DNA of 64,000 bases from Bradyrhizobium sp. PSBB068 (lineage in GTDB: Bacteria > Pseudomonadota > Alphaproteobacteria > Rhizobiales > Xanthobacteraceae): the NCBI GenBank assembly GCA_016839165.1, contig CP069300.1:4402001-4466000 (forward strand), read 5' to 3'. The position numbers and the translations under genes were made by a program. Positions 42,119 to 50,959 of this stretch are shown in pieces (the stretch's first letter is position 1; every line of letters starts with the position of its first letter). The notes below the pieces were generated by a model. That model saw only the letters and a program-made list of their open reading frames with translations, ran no database searches and had not been told where the DNA came from.

Positions 42119-42352
42119 TCCGCTAAAACCTCTAGTTTTATTCGCCTTGGAAATAGTGTGCCGTTTTTGCGACACAACGGCTCCGACCAAAGAAGGGCTT
42201 CTCTGGGACGACAAGATTGTGTCGAATTTGCATGAGCAAATGAGCCATCGGGGCTCTAGGAATCAACTGTTCCCGCCAGTATGGTGCGCGGCATTTCGCG
42301 ATGCCGCATGCTGTTGATTGCGTCTGCCCATCGTTGCCACCAAGGTGAGAAT

Positions 42353-42598
42353 ATGTCCGACCACGTCGTCCCGCACTTCCATAACGATGCCGGTGTCTCG
42401 GTGATCGAGATCGGATCGCAGGAGTTCATGTGCGTGGGCGCCAACCCGCCGTTCGACCATCCGCACGTGTTCCTCGACCTCGGCAACGACAACGAGATCA
42501 TCTGCCCGTATTGCTCGACGCTCTATCGCTTCGCGCCCGACCTCGCCGCCGGCGAAGCGCGGCCGCCGGAATGCGTGCTGAAAGACAAGGTCGCCTGA
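42353..42598 (+). CDS. Zinc-finger domain protein (zf-CHCC, NDUFS6-like)
   Basis: 81 residues from ATG 42353 (AAGGTGAG upstream). It contains the CHCC zinc pattern: Cys in EFMCVGANPPFDHPHVFLDL with His, then the pair in EIICPYCSTLYRF. Such short proteins are homologues of the mitochondrial complex I NDUFS6 zinc domain; their bacterial role is uncertain. It is followed 8 bases later by a monooxygenase gene, so the two are probably co-transcribed. Confidence 0.85.
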   Translation: MSDHVVPHFHNDAGVSVIEIGSQEFMCVGANPPFDHPHVFLDLGNDNEIICPYCSTLYRFAPDLAAGEARPPECVLKDKVA

Positions 42599-42605
42599 CC
42601 GCCCC

Positions 42606-43808
42606 GTGGCGCTGACGCGAACCGTCATCGTTGCCGGCGCCGGGATCGGGGGACTGACGGCGTCGCTGACCCTTGCGGCACAAGGCTTTCGCGTCGTGGT
42701 GCTGGAAAAGGCCGAACGGCTCGAGGAAGCCGGCGCCGGCATCCAGCTCTCTCCCAACGCCAGCCGCATCCTGGTCGAGCTCGGGCTCAAAGAGCCGCTT
42801 GCGCGGCGCGCGGTCACGCCTGAATCCGTCAACATCCTGAGCGCGCGGGCCGGCGGCGAAATCGCCCGGATGCCGCTCGGCCAGGCCGCCGAATTCCGCG
42901 CCGGCGCTCCCTACTGGGTGATCCATCGCGCCGATCTGCAGGCCGCGCTGCAGGCCGCCGTCAACGATCACCCCGATATCGACCTGCGGCTCGGCTGTCA
43001 GTTCGAGGACGTGACAAAGCACGCCAAGGGCCTGACCGTCGTGCAGCGCCGCGGCAATGCACGGCAGCAGGAATTGGCGGTTGCGCTGATCGGCGCCGAC
43101 GGCATCTGGTCGTCCGTCCGCGGACATTTGTTTCCGGATGTACAGCCGCAATTCTCCGGCCTGATCGCCTGGCGCGGCACGCTGGACGCAACTGCCCTGC
43201 CGCGTGAATACACCGCGCCGCGCGTGCAGCTCTGGATGGGACCGGACGCGCATCTCGTGGCCTACCCGATCTCGGCCGGACGCCAGATCAACGTGGTCGC
43301 GATCGTGTCGGGCACCTGGAACAGGCCGGGCTGGAGCGCGCCGGGCGACAGCAACGAGATCAAGGGCGCGTTCGCCTCGGCTCGCTGGCCCGGCACCGCG
43401 CGGATGCTGATCGGCGCGGTCGACGGCTGGCGCAAATGGGCGCTGTTCACGCTGCCCGACGTCGGCCACTGGAGCGAAGGCGCGGTGACGCTGATGGGCG
43501 ACGCTGCGCACGCCATGTTGCCGTTTGCCGCGCAAGGCGCCGGCATGGCGATCGAGGATGCCGCCGTGCTCGCCAAGGCCCTGGCCGACTGCACCGGCGA
43601 AAACACCGCCGGGATTCCCGCCGCATTGAAACTCTATGCGCGAATGCGCCGCGAGCGTGTGCTGAAGGTGCAGCGTTTGGCGCGGCAGCAGGGCCGCATC
43701 TATCATCTGAGCGGACCGCTGGCGATCGCACGCGATCTCGCGATTCGCGCCATCGGCCCGCAGCGCATGCTGGCGCGGCAGGATTGGATCTACGACTGGC
43801 GCGCCTGA
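42606..43808 (+). CDS. FAD-dependent monooxygenase (salicylate hydroxylase-like)
   Basis: 400 residues from GTG 42606. FAD motifs of group A flavin hydroxylases: VAGAGIGGLTASLTLAAQGF (GxGxxG), the DG motif in LIGADGIWSSVRGH, and LMGDAAHAMLPFAAQGAGMA (GD). NAD(P)H-dependent hydroxylation of an aromatic or related ring is likely; the substrate is unknown. Start shares a short gap with the zinc-finger gene. No aromatic-ring operon is visible next to it. Confidence 0.9.
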   Translation: MALTRTVIVAGAGIGGLTASLTLAAQGFRVVVLEKAERLEEAGAGIQLSPNASRILVELGLKEPLARRAVTPESVNILSARAGGEIARMPLGQAAEFRAGAPYWVIHRADLQAALQAAVNDHPDIDLRLGCQFEDVTKHAKGLTVVQRRGNARQQELAVALIGADGIWSSVRGHLFPDVQPQFSGLIAWRGTLDATALPREYTAPRVQLWMGPDAHLVAYPISAGRQINVVAIVSGTWNRPGWSAPGDSNEIKGAFASARWPGTARMLIGAVDGWRKWALFTLPDVGHWSEGAVTLMGDAAHAMLPFAAQGAGMAIEDAAVLAKALADCTGENTAGIPAALKLYARMRRERVLKVQRLARQQGRIYHLSGPLAIARDLAIRAIGPQRMLARQDWIYDWRA

Positions 43809-43853
43809 AGCATCTGCGGCTCGCGCCCGATCACCTCGGCCGAAAGCGCTTGT

Positions 43854-44288
43854 TCAGTGAACCACGCCCCGCGGGGCGCGCGGCCCCCTCGCCGCCGGCG
43901 CGGGCGTTGCGGGTGCGGCCGCCGCAGGGGTGTCCGGCGGGCTTTCATGGCACTTGTTGGCCCGCCATGCCTGATCCGCCAGCCTCTGCTGTGAGTGGAT
44001 CGAAATTAGCTCGTTGCGATACACCACCTCGGAGACCACGGTACCGCCGACGCCGGTTTCCGCCTTGGCCATCAGCTTTTCCTGATCCGTCGCGCGGGAC
44101 GCGAGGTTCTTGCGCTCGGTGTCGAGCTGCTTGCAATCATAAAGGTCGTATTTGGCGGGATCGGCGAATGCCGACGGCACGCTGTCGCCGATCTGCGCAC
44201 AGCCGGAAACGCCCGCGGCCGAGGCGAGCAGCACAACGATGGCTGCCGCGCGCAACAGATTCGGGCGGCATGGGAAACGAACGGGCAT
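43854..44288 (-). CDS. Putative lipoprotein
   Basis: 144 residues from ATG 44288. Signal peptide with lipobox: AIVVLLASAAGVSGC, with Cys at the expected place. Mature chain: KYDLYDCKQLDTERKNLASR, a helical middle and a Pro/Ala-rich end. It resembles a twin-Cys rhizobial lipoprotein of unknown function. It is convergent with the monooxygenase gene. Confidence 0.7.
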   Translation of the reverse strand: MPVRFPCRPNLLRAAAIVVLLASAAGVSGCAQIGDSVPSAFADPAKYDLYDCKQLDTERKNLASRATDQEKLMAKAETGVGGTVVSEVVYRNELISIHSQQRLADQAWRANKCHESPPDTPAAAAPATPAPAARGPRAPRGVVH

Positions 44289-44506
44289 TCGGCTTTCTTA
44301 TTCGGACAGTGTTGAGATTGCCTAAAGCAGCCGCCGGTGTCCGGATTGAGGCTCAATCGCGGCGGCGCGCTGCTTATCCCAATGCCCGGCCGCCAACGCA
44401 AATGGAATTGCGGGCCGCAGCTTAAGCCCTTGAAAGCGCATCTGTTAGCAGCGGATAATGGCAATTCCACTCCGCCACCAAACGCGCTAGATATCGGCAC
44501 GCCCTG

Positions 44507-44605
44507 GAGCATGATCCGGAAAAGTGGAAACCGGTTTTCCGACAAGATCATGCTCAAACAAAGAGATGAGATCGTGACGCGTTTCCGTGGAAACGCATCA
44601 CGATC
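44507..44605. repeat. Compound palindromic repeat upstream of tRNA-Leu
   Basis: First pair GAGCATGATC (44507-44516) and GATCATGCTC (44546-44555), then GATCGTGACGCGTTTCC with GGAAACGCATCACGATC (44570-44605), 16 of 17 paired. The sequence between contains GGAAAACCGGTTTTCC-like symmetry. It belongs to a class of long multi-dyad elements widespread between genes in Bradyrhizobium, Nitrobacter and Rhodopseudomonas. It ends 7 bases before the tRNA. Confidence 0.75.
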
Positions 44606-44612
44606 TGGCAAT

Positions 44613-44699
44613 GCGGACGTGGCGGAACTGGTAGACGCAAGGGACTTAAAATCCCTCGACGGCAACGTCATGTGGGTTCGAGTCCCACCGCCCGCACCA
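44613..44699 (+). tRNA. tRNA-Leu (TAA)
   Basis: An 87-base gene including the encoded CCA. Anticodon stem GGGA/TCCC with loop CTTAAAA gives anticodon TAA. The long variable arm of class II tRNAs (CGACGGCAACGTC region) and the T loop GTTCGAGTCC are present. The acceptor pair at position 5:68 reads A-C in this sequence; the other acceptor pairs are canonical. A compound palindrome lies just upstream. Confidence 0.93.
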
Positions 44700-44779
44700 C
44701 ATCTCCAGCGCTTGGGCGCCTGCGAGTCTGCGCACCCTACCCTGCGCTACCGCTTCAATTTGCTGGCCTTCGATTTCTT

Positions 44780-46711
44780 CTATTTCTTGGCCTTCGCTTT
44801 TTTGGCCTTGGCCTTCTTTGTTGTCTTGGCCTTCGCCTTCACCGGCTTCTTGGCCTTGGCCTTCTTCGGCGATTTCTTGACTGACTTCTTGGTTGACGCC
44901 TTGGCGGCAGCCCTCTTGGTCGGCTTCTTGGCTGCCTTCTTGGGGGTCTTCTTGACGGCCCTCTTCTTCGCGGCCCGACCAGCGGTGTTGGGCTGTTGCG
45001 CCGCGCCGCCACTGCCAGCACCCCCGACGCGTGCCGGGCGCGGCGGCACCGGCTCCTCCATCCAGAAGTCGAGCTCCTGCTCCTTGCCGCCGCCCGGCTT
45101 CCAGCCATCGAGCGAATAGATCTGATCCGCATTGCCGCCGCTGCCGAGATAGCCGCGCCAGGAATAGTGGTCGTAGACGCCGTTGATGTGCAGCGCATAG
45201 GCCTGGGCAAGCTTCTTGTTGCCGCGGATGATCACGAGATTCTCGTCATTCTTCTCCGAGGCGGCGACCGAGAAATTGTGCGATCCGGTGATGACCGCGC
45301 AATCGTCGGAGAACGGATCGATCACGATGGTCTTGGAATGCACGATCGCGATCATCCCCGCATTGCGGATCTGCGACACGCTGAACTCGACATCGGCCCA
45401 CGACGGTTCGTTCGTGGCGTTGACGCCATGCGGCAACTGCACGTCGTCATGGAAGGATTGCGCCGGCGCGCCCGATTTCACGACCTGGCCGCCGACCGAG
45501 ACGATGTTGCCGTTCTTGCTGGGCATCATCGTCGACACCACGCCGCGGACGTACATGTCGTTCTGCTGCGCGCGGTCGAGCAGTGCGCTCAGCAGCGGCG
45601 ACTGGCCCGGCATGAACATCAGGAAGAGCGCGCCGTCCTTGGCGTTCTTGATCAGGTCCAGCACCGGCTTGAACTCCGCCTCGCCGTTGGTCGCGGCGAA
45701 GTAGACCGAGATGTTGCTGTCGTTGGTCGGAGAGGAATTCGACGCCTTCAGCGCCGCCGGCATGGCGTTGCCCGCGGCGACCAGCTTGCCCCACTGATCG
45801 AGGTAGCGCTTGGCGATCACCGCATTCTCGATGATCAGCACATTGTTGAGCTGCGTGCACAGCCCGGTGGTGGTCCAGTTCGTGCTTCCGGTCAGCACAC
45901 GGATGGCGTTGCCATGCGCGTCGCTTTCGACCACGAACTTGTTGTGAACGCTGGGCGACGACCTGCCCGCATTCGACAGGTCGCGATGCTTGACCGTCAG
46001 GCCGGCGCTACTGAGCTCGCCCGCGATGTTCGGTTTGGTCGCACTGCCATTGCCGAGCAGGACGTTGCCGCGGCTGCCGAACGGCTTCAGCGCGCCGACC
46101 AGTTCCTCGTCATTCATCTCGTAGATGGCGGCATGCACCTGGCTGCCGCGCAGGTCGGCATCATGCAGAAAGCCCAGGATCTCGTGCAGGGCGTCGCCGG
46201 ACAAATAGCGCCGCGCCTGGTTGGCCGGATCGGACAGGCCCTTGACGAAATTGCGCAGCGCGTCGTCGGTCGTATTGCCCTTCACGAAGCGGCTGACGAT
46301 CTGGGACATCAACGTGCCCCGGTTGAAATAGGCCGACAGGCCGCCGCCCGCATCGCCGGAAGCGACCGTCGGCGCCGTCCATGCCGACACCGAGGCGGGA
46401 TCGGGCGTGAAGGTGCCGTTCGCACCATTGTTCATCGCGGTGACGCGGTAGGAGACGTTGTCGGTGTCGACGACGCTGTGATCGGTCCAGATGCAGCGCC
46501 GGAACGGCGATTGAGTCGAGGAGATGCCGGCGTCCGCCACCGGCTTCTCGCCGGGCTTCGGCGGAATGCGGTTGGACAGCACGGTCGTCTGCTGCGTGAT
46601 GTTGTTGCGCCGCTCGAGCTGGAAACCGACCCAGTCGTTGGACCAGGTGCCCGGCTGCCAGGCGATCAGGATATCGTCGGCGTTCGCATAGGCCTTGACA
46701 TTGATTGTCAT
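44780..46711 (-). CDS. Phospholipase-D-like protein with histone-H1-like C-terminal tail
   Basis: 643 residues from ATG 46711. Residues 1-110 form a fibronectin-III-like beta domain (NVKAYANADDILIAWQPGTW... DNVSYRVTAMNNGA). Two phospholipase-D half sites follow: HNKFVVESDAHG in the first, which deviates from HxKxxxxD, and HSKTIVIDPFSDDCAVITGS in the second, which is canonical. The final ~85 residues are Lys/Ala/Pro-rich (KKRAVKKTPKKAAKKPTKRA) like histone H1. A PLD nuclease or phospholipase with a DNA- or membrane-binding tail is the best reading. No signal peptide. Stands alone, behind tRNA-Leu. Confidence 0.8.
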   Translation of the reverse strand: MTINVKAYANADDILIAWQPGTWSNDWVGFQLERRNNITQQTTVLSNRIPPKPGEKPVADAGISSTQSPFRRCIWTDHSVVDTDNVSYRVTAMNNGANGTFTPDPASVSAWTAPTVASGDAGGGLSAYFNRGTLMSQIVSRFVKGNTTDDALRNFVKGLSDPANQARRYLSGDALHEILGFLHDADLRGSQVHAAIYEMNDEELVGALKPFGSRGNVLLGNGSATKPNIAGELSSAGLTVKHRDLSNAGRSSPSVHNKFVVESDAHGNAIRVLTGSTNWTTTGLCTQLNNVLIIENAVIAKRYLDQWGKLVAAGNAMPAALKASNSSPTNDSNISVYFAATNGEAEFKPVLDLIKNAKDGALFLMFMPGQSPLLSALLDRAQQNDMYVRGVVSTMMPSKNGNIVSVGGQVVKSGAPAQSFHDDVQLPHGVNATNEPSWADVEFSVSQIRNAGMIAIVHSKTIVIDPFSDDCAVITGSHNFSVAASEKNDENLVIIRGNKKLAQAYALHINGVYDHYSWRGYLGSGGNADQIYSLDGWKPGGGKEQELDFWMEEPVPPRPARVGGAGSGGAAQQPNTAGRAAKKRAVKKTPKKAAKKPTKRAAAKASTKKSVKKSPKKAKAKKPVKAKAKTTKKAKAKKAKAKK

Positions 46712-47085
46712 GATAATTTCCCCGAAGCTGGGTGAATCCATCGGTGCGAAACAATGGACGCCGCCGTGCACGGCTGGTGATGCATCCCGGGCGGCGCCGA
46801 CACCAGCCCGTAGAACAATACCTCGATAACCCAAGGTAGATTGTGAAATAGACGACAACTTGCCAGGCAAAATCGGCGCGGCGCGACCGCCGTCAAACCC
46901 TTTGCGAGCGCCCATTGGCATGCCAGGGCGCGCGGCCGGCCCGCATCACCTCATCGTGTCCACCGGCTGTGGCGAGGTTCACACGCCGTGCTCGCCGACT
47001 GTGGTATTGTCGAGGCGTTGGAAAATTCCTGCCGCGCATTTCGCGGCTCTCGCATTCCGAGATCAAATGTCTTTGGAGCTGGGCG
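46712..47085. other. Intergenic region, no gene seen
   Basis: 374 bases between the PLD-like gene (minus) and a small gene (plus); it should hold both promoters. No RNA gene, repeat or convincing reading frame is seen. Confidence 0.4.
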
Positions 47086-47403
47086 ATGACGATTGCTGAT
47101 CGCAATCGGATTGCCGGTCGCAATCAGATTGACAACACCGCGCCGGACCATGGCGCTTCCCTGCTCGAGCACGGCGACGACGCCGCTCATTGCAGCAACG
47201 GGCTCAATGCGCAGAGATTCCGCGAAGCACCGCCCGACGAACGCGCGATCTACCAACGATGGATCCGCGGCGCGATCGTGTCGTGCGTGCTGCTGGCGCT
47301 GGCCGCTGGCGCGGCGGTCTGGATGAGCGGCGGCAACGCCGGACAGACGCAGCTCACGAGCCTGTCGAGCACGAGCAGCGCGAGATCGGGCCACATGCCC
47401 TAG
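47086..47403 (+). CDS. Small single-pass membrane protein
   Basis: 105 residues from ATG 47086 with GGAG 8 bases upstream. A charged N-terminal region of about 60 residues (PPDERAIYQRWIRG) precedes one membrane helix (AIVSCVLLALAAGAAVWMSG) and a Ser/Thr-rich tail. No domain is recognised. The tail after the helix may be periplasmic. Confidence 0.6.
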   Translation: MTIADRNRIAGRNQIDNTAPDHGASLLEHGDDAAHCSNGLNAQRFREAPPDERAIYQRWIRGAIVSCVLLALAAGAAVWMSGGNAGQTQLTSLSSTSSARSGHMP

Positions 47404-47490
47404 CGGCCATCGGTTCGGTCCGATCACTGCTTCATTGTCGTCGTGCTGCAGGCGGGCGCATGCCTCGCCGCACGCGGCGACGCAAACGAA

Positions 47491-47517
47491 AATGGCCGGG
47501 GACGAGCCCCGGCCATT
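47491..47517 (-). terminator. Terminator of the peptide-binding protein gene
   Basis: AATGGCCGGGG (47491-47501) and CCCCGGCCATT (47507-47517) are perfectly complementary with a 5-base loop; on the minus strand TTTTCGTTTG follows. It is 22 bases past the stop of the binding-protein gene. Confidence 0.85.
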
Positions 47518-47538
47518 CCATTCTGAATCAAGGCGCGC

Positions 47539-49158
47539 TTACTCGGACTTGTCGATGTTCCAGAAGATCGGCGTCGCCGGGCCGTCGAGCACACCGGTCA
47601 GCGACTTCCGCCATGCGCTCGGTCCCTGATACTGGCCCAGCGGGATGTAGATGACCTGCTCGTAGGCTTCCTTCTGGATATCGGATGCGATCTTCTTCTG
47701 CTCGTCGAGCGACGGCGCGCGGACGAAGGCATCCTTCAGCTGTTCGATTTTCGGATCATCGGCCCAGCCGAACCAGCCGCCATTCTTGCCCTGGCCGCCG
47801 ATCGAGAGGTTGGCGATCGGGTTGGAGACGTCGGCGCTCACCCAGTTGGTGAAGAACATGTTCCAGCCACCGTCCTTCGGCGCCTTCTGGCTGGCGCGGC
47901 GAGTCACCACGGTCTGCCAGTCGGTCGCCTGCAGATCGACCTTGAAGCCGGCGTCGCGCAGCTGCTGGGCAACGACGACCGGCTGCGCCTTCAGCGTGGT
48001 GACGTCGCCGGGCGCCATGATGACGACCGGCGTGCCGTCGTAACCCGACTCGGCGAGTGCCTTCTTGGCCGCCGCCATGTCGCCTCCCTTCGCCAGCGTC
48101 TCGCCACCGATCTCCGACGCGAATGGCGTGTCGCAGATGAAGAACGCGACACAGGTCTTGTAATACTTGGGATTGCCGACCAGCGCGTCGAGCACCTGTT
48201 TCTGGTTGATCGCCAGCAGCGCCGCCTGGCGAACCTTGATGTTGTCGAAGGGCGGATAGAGGAAGTTCATGCGGCCAAGCGTCTGGAAGCCGAACTTGTT
48301 CAGCGTCTCGACCTTGATGTCCTTGTCGGCCTCGAGGATCGACAACGTGTCGAACGACGGGTTCTCCACGAAATCGATATCGCCGGACTGCAGCGCGTTC
48401 ATCGCCGTCTGCGCGTCGGCCATCGTGACCCACTCGACGCGGTCGACCTTGACGACCTTGCCGCCCGCGGTCCAGCTCGCCGGCTCCTTGCGCGGCACGT
48501 AGTCCTTGTTCTTGACGTAGACCGCCTTGACGCCCGGCTGGAATTCCGCCTGGACGAATTTGAAGGGGCCCGAACCGATCTGTTCCGGGATCGGCTTGTC
48601 CGGCGGCGTTTCGGCGAGCCGCTTCGGCATCATGAAGGCGACGCGCGACGACGGCTTGCCGATCGAATCCAGCACCAGGCCGTAGGGCTCCTTCAGCTTC
48701 AGCGTGATCGTCTTGGCATCGGTGGCCTCAAGGCTCGCCGTGAAGTCCATCAGCTTCTGGCCCATGCCGTCGACCTTGGCCCAGCGCTTCAGCGACGCGA
48801 CGCAGTCTTCGGCGGTCACCGGCGTGCCGTCATGCCACTTCAGGCCGTCGCGCAGCGTGAACGTGTAGGTCAGCTTGTCGTCGGAGACCTTCCAGTCCGC
48901 CATCTGCGGCTCGATCTTGAAGTTGGAGTCGGTCGCCACCAGCGTGTCGTAGACCATGTAGCCATGGTCGCGCGTGATGTAGGCCGTGGTCAGGATCGGA
49001 TCGATGACGCGCAGATCCGAATGCATTACCGCGGTGATGGTCTTGTCCGCGGCCACGGCGTGTTGCGTAAACGACAATTCCTGCGGCGCGAACGACAGCG
49101 CGACCGCCGTCAACGCAGCCGCTAGCGTGCGGCGCTTCCAACGCGAGATAGGGAACAT
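47539..49158 (-). CDS. ABC transporter substrate-binding protein, family 5 (peptide), Sec signal
   Basis: 539 residues from ATG 49158 with CAGGAGAG upstream. Sec-type signal (RRTLAAALTAVALSFAPQEL) cleaved near HAVAADKT. The mature domain is a DppA-like family-5 protein: DHGYMVYDTLVATD, LTYTFTLRDGLKWHDG, VTAEDCVASLKRW, SGPFKFVQAEFQPGVKAVYV, EAYEQVIYIPLGQY. It is a close paralogue of 9568-11178 but with a different signal type. It is divergent from the peptide catabolism genes and likely supplies DppB/DppC/DppDF encoded at 54-58 kb. Its promoter is in the 285-base divergent spacer 49159-49443. Confidence 0.93.
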   Translation of the reverse strand: MFPISRWKRRTLAAALTAVALSFAPQELSFTQHAVAADKTITAVMHSDLRVIDPILTTAYITRDHGYMVYDTLVATDSNFKIEPQMADWKVSDDKLTYTFTLRDGLKWHDGTPVTAEDCVASLKRWAKVDGMGQKLMDFTASLEATDAKTITLKLKEPYGLVLDSIGKPSSRVAFMMPKRLAETPPDKPIPEQIGSGPFKFVQAEFQPGVKAVYVKNKDYVPRKEPASWTAGGKVVKVDRVEWVTMADAQTAMNALQSGDIDFVENPSFDTLSILEADKDIKVETLNKFGFQTLGRMNFLYPPFDNIKVRQAALLAINQKQVLDALVGNPKYYKTCVAFFICDTPFASEIGGETLAKGGDMAAAKKALAESGYDGTPVVIMAPGDVTTLKAQPVVVAQQLRDAGFKVDLQATDWQTVVTRRASQKAPKDGGWNMFFTNWVSADVSNPIANLSIGGQGKNGGWFGWADDPKIEQLKDAFVRAPSLDEQKKIASDIQKEAYEQVIYIPLGQYQGPSAWRKSLTGVLDGPATPIFWNIDKSE

Positions 49159-49443
49159 GAAATCTCTCCTGACGTGTAACTGGTCAAAGCCGGCTTATTC
49201 GTTATGCATGCGGTTCGTTATTTGGCGAACTAACATGCTGTATGGCTTGTGAAATCGAGACTTGCATCAAGCGCAATGCGCGTCAATCGGTTTCGGGCGA
49301 GATCAAACGTATACGAACGAATGAACGAGAAGCCTGGTGCATTTTGACTTTACAAAATCGTCGCCTGAGCCTTTCGTGCGATAAGCATGCGCGCAGGTAC
49401 GGATATGCGTAGTCATGCAATCAAACAACTAGAGAGAAACGAC

Positions 49444-50574
49444 ATGAACCCAGCCAATCTTCCGTTTGATTCCGAAGCGATGCTGCAGGGCCTGCGCAGC
49501 TGGGTGGAATGCGAAAGCCCGACATGGGATGCGGCTGCGGTCGAACGCATGCTCGGTCTCGCCGCGCGCGAGATGGCGATCATGGGCGCGACGATCGAAC
49601 GCATCGCGGGACGCCAGGGCTTTGCCGGCTGCGTCCGCGCCCGTTTCCCCCATCCGAAGCAAGGCCAGCCCGGCATCCTGATTGCCGGCCATCTCGACAC
49701 CGTGCACCCGGTCGGCACCATCGAGAAGCTGCAATGGCGGCGCGAAGGCAACAAGTGCTTCGGGCCCGGCATCTTCGACATGAAGGGCGGCAACTATCTG
49801 TCGATCGAAGCGATCCGGCAATTGGCTCGCGCGTCCTTCACGACGCCGCTGCCGATCACGGTGCTGTTCACGCCCGATGAAGAGGTCGGCACGCCCTCGA
49901 CGCGCGACATCATCGAGGCCGAGGCCGCACGCAACAAATATGTGCTGGTGCCGGAGCCCGGCCGGCCGAACAACGGTGTCGTCACCGGCCGCTACGCGAT
50001 CGCGCGCTTCAACCTCGAAGCCACCGGCAAGCCGAGCCATGCCGGCGCGACGCTGTCCTCCGGCCGTTCCGCGATCCGGGAAATGGCCCGGCAGATCATC
50101 GCTATCGACGGCATGACCACCGAGGACTGTACCTTCTCGGTCGGCGTCGTGCATGGCGGCCAATGGGTCAATTGCGTCGCGACCACCTGCACCGGCGAAG
50201 CGCTCAGCATGGCCAAGCGCCAGGCCGATCTCGACCGCGGCGTCGAGCGCATGCTGGCGCTGTCAGGCACGGCCAACGACGTCACTTTCAAGGTGACGCG
50301 CGGCGTCACCCGCCCGGTATGGGAGCCGGATGCCGGCACCATGGCGCTGTATGAAAAGGCAAAAGGCCTCGCAGCGGCGATGGGCCTCGACCTGCCGCAT
50401 GGCAGCGCCGGCGGCGGATCGGACGGCAACTTCACCGGCGCAATGGGCATCCCGACGCTCGACGGCCTCGGCGTTCGCGGCGCCGATGCGCATACGCTCA
50501 ACGAACACATTGAGGTCGACAGCCTTGCCGAGCGCGGCCGCCTGATGGCGGCACTGCTGGCGACGCTCGACTGA
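49444..50574 (+). CDS. M20 family metallopeptidase (carboxypeptidase G2-like)
   Basis: 376 residues from ATG 49444. Metal-binding motifs of the M20 clan are intact: ILIAGHLDTVHP (HxD), FGPGIFDMKGGNY (bridging Asp), FTPDEEVGTPS (catalytic Glu-Glu), PEPGRPNNG and, at the end, DAHTLNEHIE. The dimerisation domain is in the middle (ARFNLEATGKPSHAGATLSS). The enzyme type hydrolyses a C-terminal amino acid or N-acyl bond using two zinc ions in the cytoplasm. It opens the plus-strand catabolic series; the glycine riboswitch lies just downstream, before the next gene. Confidence 0.92.
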   Translation: MNPANLPFDSEAMLQGLRSWVECESPTWDAAAVERMLGLAAREMAIMGATIERIAGRQGFAGCVRARFPHPKQGQPGILIAGHLDTVHPVGTIEKLQWRREGNKCFGPGIFDMKGGNYLSIEAIRQLARASFTTPLPITVLFTPDEEVGTPSTRDIIEAEAARNKYVLVPEPGRPNNGVVTGRYAIARFNLEATGKPSHAGATLSSGRSAIREMARQIIAIDGMTTEDCTFSVGVVHGGQWVNCVATTCTGEALSMAKRQADLDRGVERMLALSGTANDVTFKVTRGVTRPVWEPDAGTMALYEKAKGLAAAMGLDLPHGSAGGGSDGNFTGAMGIPTLDGLGVRGADAHTLNEHIEVDSLAERGRLMAALLATLD

Positions 50575-50670
50575 CGTCGATTGCACTGCACAACACGTTG
50601 GCACTGCCAGATCGAAATTTAGCCTTGTCCATTTTTGAGGCTTCGCCTACGGTCCGGCCGTCCAACTCGA

Positions 50671-50897
50671 CGATGCGGGAGAGATCGAAGCGACAACATT
50701 CGTGTTGTCAGCTTCGGCGCCGACGGAGCAACCGCCCCGGAAACTCTCAGGCAAAAGGACTGTATCGTCAGGACGATCTGGAGAGAGACGGACACGACCG
50801 CACATCAAGGGCCGTGACGTCCACCGAAGGGGATAGTTCGCGATCGGGCACAGGTCCGATGCGGATCAAGCTCTCAGGTACCGTGACAGATGGGGCG
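50671..50897 (+). promoter_or_regulatory. Tandem glycine riboswitch
   Basis: Two consecutive glycine aptamers. The first (about 50671-50760) has GGGAGAGAUC, the core GCCGACGGAGCAACCGCCCC and closing AAACTCTCAGGCAAAAGGAC. The second (about 50777-50897) has CTGGAGAGAGAC, CCACCGAAGGGGA and CTCTCAGGTACCGTGACAGA with GGGG. The two aptamers follow each other with a short linker, as in natural gcvT-type riboswitches. The controlled gene 63 bases downstream is a D-amino-acid-dehydrogenase-like flavoprotein. Glycine binding is expected to switch on expression, typically of glycine catabolism. Confidence 0.93.
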
Positions 50898-50959
50898 CTG
50901 AAACAGCCGGTTGCACCGGCGGTTCGGCGACTCTAATCCACGGGAGCCTGAAGACCACC

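Noticed and set aside
44996..46735. 579-codon plus-strand frame opposite the PLD-like gene
   Set aside because: The opposite strand has domain motifs and an RBS; this frame has an Arg/Asp/Val-rich composition without homology signals.
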